A stretch of 64,000 bases of DNA. It comes from Bacteroidales bacterium (GTDB lineage: Bacteria; Bacteroidota; Bacteroidia; Bacteroidales; UBA932). Position numbers and translations under genes: made by a program. The DNA lies in contig JALCKZ010000001.1 in assembly GCA_022647615.1 (NCBI GenBank), forward strand, positions 2,096,178-2,160,177, given 5' to 3'. The notes beneath the pieces are model-generated. The model did not search any database and was not told where the DNA came from. It worked only from the letters and a program-made list of their open reading frames with translations. Position 1 is the stretch's first letter. Each line of letters starts with the position of its first letter. Below, piece after piece: positions 60,544 through 64,000 of the stretch.

Positions 60544-61572
60544 TTACTCCAAAGTAACCACGTTGTTCTTGCAAGTGTACTTGACCGGCATAATCAGCTT
60601 CATTATCTCCATTATCTGAACTATTGATTCTGAAGTGAATACGGCGGATAGCTTGTAGGTGTATATATCATTGTTCTTTACGATGAATTTTGTGCCGTGC
60701 CATCTCTCCAGAGTTCTTAAAACTTCCGGCATCGGAGTGTTGTCAAAGACAAGCGCACCATCTTTCCATGCTTTGTCATTCTCCGGCTTTGGAGATATAA
60801 ACTGCTTAACTTCAGCAAGTTTTGGAGTATAGTTGAAGGTCTCGTTGGGCTTCAGCTTTATAGTAGAAATCTTAGAAGTATTAGCATCGCGATAGTGCAT
60901 TTTTATGCTTCCCGTATACAGAGTTGCCATTGCATTATCCTCATTATCATAGCTTTTAATGTTAAAGCTTGTACCTAAAACCTCCAAAGAAAAATTCTTG
61001 TTTGTCATCACTATCATTGGATGAAGAGAATCTTTCTGTACTTCAAAATAAGCCTCGCCGCTAATTGACACATTCCTGGTTCTCCCGTTAAACCCCTCAG
61101 GATAAGTGATTTTGCTATCTGAATTTAGCCATACGCGGGAACTGTCGGGAAGAACAACAAAACCCTTAACCCCTTTCTCTGTGTAAAGAGTATGTATAAC
61201 TGGCTTGTGCGGCAAGATATTGGAAACTTTGGTTATACCTGCAAGCCTGTCATGTTTTGGTTTAAGCAAATAGCCCGCAACAAAAAATATTGCGGCAATT
61301 GCAGCTGCTGATGCACAATATGTTACAATGGAAAGCACCCTGCTTTTTCCAGAATATGAACGGCCTGCGCTCTTATCTCCAGCAGCATCCCCTTTAAAGA
61401 ATGTATCTGCAGTATCCTTATTCTCAGCCATTTCCATCACATTGAACAGTTCTCTCTCACTTGCAAAATACTTCTTATTTGCCGGAGACTCATTAATCCA
61501 TCGGATTATGGAATCCATCTCTTCCTTGGAAGCCTCACCCCTAAAGAATTTTATCAGAGTATATTTTTTCAT
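60544..61572 (-). CDS. FecR-family anti-sigma factor
   Basis: Membrane-spanning regulator of the ECF sigma factor encoded just upstream. 342 residues: a cytosolic N-terminal anti-sigma domain (about 1-80, FFRGEASKEEMDSIIRWINESP), one TM helix (about 85-107), the periplasmic FecR domain (about 125-225, VVLPDSSRVWLNSDSKITYPEGF, VSISGEAYFEVQKD, VLGTSFNIKSY) and the C-terminal STN-contacting DUF4974 domain (about 270-342, LVFDNTPMPEVLRTLERWHG). In this class a SusC with an STN domain activates the anti-sigma factor. Such a receptor lies divergently at 62280. Confidence 0.94.
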   Translation of the reverse strand: MKKYTLIKFFRGEASKEEMDSIIRWINESPANKKYFASERELFNVMEMAENKDTADTFFKGDAAGDKSAGRSYSGKSRVLSIVTYCASAAAIAAIFFVAGYLLKPKHDRLAGITKVSNILPHKPVIHTLYTEKGVKGFVVLPDSSRVWLNSDSKITYPEGFNGRTRNVSISGEAYFEVQKDSLHPMIVMTNKNFSLEVLGTSFNIKSYDNEDNAMATLYTGSIKMHYRDANTSKISTIKLKPNETFNYTPKLAEVKQFISPKPENDKAWKDGALVFDNTPMPEVLRTLERWHGTKFIVKNNDIYTYKLSAVFTSESIVQIMEIMKLIMPVKYTCKNNVVTLE

Positions 61573-61583
61573 AAAAATGTTTT

Positions 61584-62183
61584 TCAGTTTATGTAATCCT
61601 TAAGCAGCCGCTTCATAATCAGAAGCGCCGATGTAATTCTGGCCTCAATCGTGCTCTCGGCAACATTCTCAATAGCAGCAATATCCTTATTTTTTATCCC
61701 CTGGAATCTGCTCATGACAAAAGTTCTGCGCACTTTAGGTTTCATCATAGACATTCCCTTCCCTATGATAGCCTCAACATCTACCTCATAAAGTTTTGGA
61801 GAATATGAATTTTCCAATGCCGTATAATTAAGAAAATCAGCCATTTCCTTGATAGAAGAATCAGCATATTTGTTTGCGTTCAATTTCTTCCTCAGAATAT
61901 TCAGGCAGGAATTTTTTGCAGCCTCGTAAAGATATGCCACAGAGCGTTCCGTATCTATATCGTCCATCTTCTTCCAGAAAGAAGCAAACACATCATGTGC
62001 AACATTCTGTGCCTCAGACATATCTCCAAGATAGCCGCGGGCAAAAAATATCACCCTCTGCAAATTTGCAGAGTAAATCTTCTCAAAGAGAGCTTTTTTA
62101 TCAATACCTGTGTCCACAGCGTCGGTGCGCTCTACAGGAACGCTTAACCCTGGAACAAAGATACTACTATTATAATTGCTCAT
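61584..62183 (-). CDS. ECF RNA polymerase sigma factor
   Basis: 199 residues. Region 2 (about 30-100) with FFARGYLGDMSEAQNVAHDVFASFWKKMDD, and region 4 (about 140-195) with RRTFVMSRFQGIKNKDIAAIENVAESTIEARITSAL, a helix-turn-helix. It is the Bacteroidetes sigma-70 ECF type that pairs with FecR. The first ~25 residues are an unusual extension before region 2. It is transcribed leftward, 11 bases before the FecR gene, divergent from the STN-SusC, which is the likely regulon target together with itself. Confidence 0.94.
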   Translation of the reverse strand: MSNYNSSIFVPGLSVPVERTDAVDTGIDKKALFEKIYSANLQRVIFFARGYLGDMSEAQNVAHDVFASFWKKMDDIDTERSVAYLYEAAKNSCLNILRKKLNANKYADSSIKEMADFLNYTALENSYSPKLYEVDVEAIIGKGMSMMKPKVRRTFVMSRFQGIKNKDIAAIENVAESTIEARITSALLIMKRLLKDYIN

Positions 62184-62189
62184 TTAATT

Positions 62190-62254
62190 TAAGACACTCA
62201 AAAACGCGTTTACCATAATTTTTTTTTAGGGATTAAGGCAGTTTGAGTGTCTTA
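62190..62254. promoter_or_regulatory. Mirrored ECF-type promoter elements between sigma factor and SusC
   Basis: TTTGAGTGTCTTA lies at 62242-62254 on the plus strand and again at 62202-62190 on the minus strand, a perfect 13-base inverted repeat 39 bases apart. Each copy points to one of the two divergent genes (6 bases from the sigma ATG, 25 from the SusC ATG). An ECF sigma that recognises this would control both genes. No TAnnTTTG box is seen for the SusC. Confidence 0.6.
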
Positions 62255-62279
62255 TAAATAGAAACCTAACATAGTAAAC

Positions 62280-64000
62280 ATGGGTAAAAAACTATTTTTA
62301 AAACTTAGACAAAGAATTGCCTTAGTTTTAGCCCTTCTTCTTGTTGCCCCGTCGTTCATTTTTGCACAAAGCGGAGTGACAATAGAAGTTAATGGCGCAC
62401 CGTTAAAAACGGTGATGGAGAGTATCTCTAAACAAAGCAGTTACAGGTTTGTATACACCAATGAGCTGAACGTTGCATCCTATAAGGTGACGGTCTCCTC
62501 TAAGAATGAACCTGCTACGGTTTTGTTTGATAAAATTTTTAAACCCCTTAACATCAATTATCGTATCAAGGGGAGCCAGGTAGTCCTTGGCATTACTTCA
62601 AATCTTGCGCAGAATACAGAAGAAAATGCACAAAGCGCACAGCAGAAAAAAAATTTAATTTCAGTTAAAGGAACCGTAAAAGATGCTGCGACGGGCGAAC
62701 CTATCCCCTATGCTTCTGTCTTTGTAAAAGGCACAACATCAGGAGCATATACAGCAGATGACGGTTCTTTTAATATAGCCCGCGTACCGGCAAATGGAAC
62801 GTTGACATTCAATTATGTGGGCTATAAAACTCAGGAAATATCAGTCAACTCCCGCGCAATAATAAACGTTCAGCTTGCATCTGAAGCTGTAAATCTGGAC
62901 GATGTTCTTGTTGTTGCATACGGTACTGCAAAAAAGGAATCTTTTACCGGTTCTGCAGAAGTTGTTAAATCAGACAAGCTGCAAAAAAGAACGGTATCCA
63001 ATGTAACAAAGGCAATTGACGGAATGGTTACCGGAGTTCAATCAACTTCCGGAAGCGGCCAGCCAGGCGCAGGAGCATCAATCATCATCAGAGGATTTGG
63101 CTCAATCAACGCAGCCAGAGACCCTCTTTATGTAGTTGACGGAATTCCTTACGACGGCAATATCAACTCCATAAACCCTTCAGATATAGAGTCTATGACA
63201 ATTTTAAAGGATGCATCTGCAGGAGCTCTTTACGGTTCCAGAGGTGCAAACGGAGTTGTTATGATTACTACAAAAAAGGGAACAAACGGAGACTTGTCAG
63301 TTGAGTTCAAGGGTTCATGGGGCGTATCCTCACGCGCTATTCCAATGCACTCAACACTAAATGCTTACGGCTATGTGGAAAGCATTTACAACTCATACCG
63401 CGGAGAACAAATCCGTAACGGAGTATCACCTGCAGATGCAGGCCAGGCTGCTCTTAATGAGATGATTAATGGCTCAGGCAAAATCTTTGGAACTAACGCA
63501 ATGTACAATCCGTTTGACTGCAACGCCGCAGATATCATTGACTTAAGCACAGGCAAAGTAAAGTCAGGCGCAAAGCTAAAATGGAATGAGAGCTGGATGG
63601 ACGCTGTGACTCAGAATAATCCTCTGCGACAGGATTATGTATTAACTCTATCGGGAGGCAGCGAAAAAACAAAATATATGTTTTCTCTCGGCTATCTGGA
63701 TGAGAAAGGAATGGTTGTCACGACAGATTTCAACAGATATTCAGGCAGAGCAAACATTGACTCACAAGTTAAAGATTGGTTGAAGACGGGAGTTAACATG
63801 AACGTTGCAAAGTCCAAGGCTGTAACTACTTCCCTTGGTTCAGGCGACGGCTCTTCTTCTACCGCATCATCAAATGTTTTCCATGCTTCATTCTTAATGG
63901 CCCCTATCTATCCTGTATATGAGAAGGATGACAATGGCCAGACAATTTATGAAAACGGCAGCGCAGTTTATGATTACGGTGTAAGCCGCCCTTCCGGAGC
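62280..64000 (+). CDS. STN-containing SusC/RagA TonB-dependent transducer, N-terminal part (runs off right edge)
   Basis: About 573 residues visible. The start is ATG 62280 with a signal peptide ending PSFIFAQ (about 30). Next comes an STN domain (about 32-105, VTIEVNGAPLKTVMESISKQSSYRFVY), which in this class sends the signal to FecR, then a carboxypeptidase-regulatory-like domain (about 125-205), the plug (about 215-335, DDVLVVAYG, RGFGSINAARDPLYVVDG, SAGALYGSRGANGVV) and the beginning of the barrel. Compared with the other two SusCs in the window, the STN domain is the special feature and agrees with the adjacent FecR/ECF pair. A SusD gene is expected beyond the edge. Confidence 0.95.
   Translation, partial: MGKKLFLKLRQRIALVLALLLVAPSFIFAQSGVTIEVNGAPLKTVMESISKQSSYRFVYTNELNVASYKVTVSSKNEPATVLFDKIFKPLNINYRIKGSQVVLGITSNLAQNTEENAQSAQQKKNLISVKGTVKDAATGEPIPYASVFVKGTTSGAYTADDGSFNIARVPANGTLTFNYVGYKTQEISVNSRAIINVQLASEAVNLDDVLVVAYGTAKKESFTGSAEVVKSDKLQKRTVSNVTKAIDGMVTGVQSTSGSGQPGAGASIIIRGFGSINAARDPLYVVDGIPYDGNINSINPSDIESMTILKDASAGALYGSRGANGVVMITTKKGTNGDLSVEFKGSWGVSSRAIPMHSTLNAYGYVESIYNSYRGEQIRNGVSPADAGQAALNEMINGSGKIFGTNAMYNPFDCNAADIIDLSTGKVKSGAKLKWNESWMDAVTQNNPLRQDYVLTLSGGSEKTKYMFSLGYLDEKGMVVTTDFNRYSGRANIDSQVKDWLKTGVNMNVAKSKAVTTSLGSGDGSSSTASSNVFHASFLMAPIYPVYEKDDNGQTIYENGSAVYDYGVSRPSG

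Larger units (their letters stand above)
15186..61150. repeat. Dispersed 9-mer TCCCGACAG, 17 copies
   Basis: Plus-strand copies start at 15186, 16203, 19198, 26725, 35822, 40120, 43329, 46460, 49766 and 57639. Minus-strand copies (CTGTCGGGA on plus) start at 19020, 20873, 22176, 25655, 27924, 39417 and 61142. Fourteen are in genes and read in different codon frames (for example LSG, VGS, PDR/PDS), three are intergenic. Every CCCGACAG found has T before it. None is found in the first 15.1 kb. Counted by eye, so one or two may have been missed. Confidence 0.8.

Overview
The window is a fully coding-dense piece of a Bacteroidetes chromosome, most likely order Bacteroidales. The evidence is three SusC-type TonB receptors, SusD-type lipoproteins, a Mfa/Fim-type fimbrial locus (DUF3575, OmpA-like, fimbrillin, Mfa2-like), an ECF sigma/FecR pair next to an STN-containing SusC, and promoters of the Bacteroidetes form TTTG-N19-21-TAnnTTTG. 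Base composition is moderately AT-rich. I cannot place it in a family from sequence alone. No tRNA, rRNA, CRISPR array, transposase or phage gene was seen.

Layout. (1) 1-15.9 kb is glycan uptake and degradation. A SusC/SusD pair runs leftwards (the SusC has an in-frame amber codon after its signal peptide). A secreted tandem esterase is divergent from it. Then comes a rightward operon of SusC, SusD-like, small lipoprotein, GH89 alpha-N-acetylglucosaminidase, GHL10-type hydrolase and a lactonase-like beta-propeller. (2) 15.9-19.2 kb carries an orphan PAS/GAF histidine kinase and a DUF2461 protein. (3) 19.4-32.8 kb is one long rightward array: a TolC/MacA/MacB-type efflux pump, a LytS/LytTR two-component system, a SRD5A-like steroid 5-alpha-reductase, an Old Yellow Enzyme reductase, two short-chain dehydrogenases, a DUF748 (AsmA-like) gene split by a frameshift at an A-AAA-AAG heptamer, and a DUF805 membrane protein. 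The reductase/dehydrogenase set resembles the 5AR/5BR/HSDH enzymes that gut Bacteroidales use on bile-acid or steroid A rings. (4) 32.8-33.2 kb is the only sizeable gene-free stretch: a run of perfect hairpins followed by the C-terminal remnant of a Smr-domain gene. (5) 33.2-40.2 kb is a leftward fimbrial operon. (6) 40.4-62.2 kb is mostly housekeeping: CDF metal exporter, AddA/AddB-like recombination nuclease, Kef-type antiporter, pgi, gpsA, rnhA, pdxA, recG, nfo, glnS, yicC. (7) 60.5-64 kb is a FecR/ECF sigma pair divergent from a third, STN-bearing SusC that runs off the right edge.

Signals beyond gene content. The 9-mer TCCCGACAG occurs 17 times by my reading, where far fewer than one is expected, in coding and non-coding DNA and in several reading frames. 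The addA gene contains two in-frame copies of a hairpin element that share an identical 33-nt core but have different, self-complementary flanks. Two divergent promoter regions (glnS/yicC and sigma/SusC) are built from mirrored copies of one sequence. All counts and alignments were made by eye.
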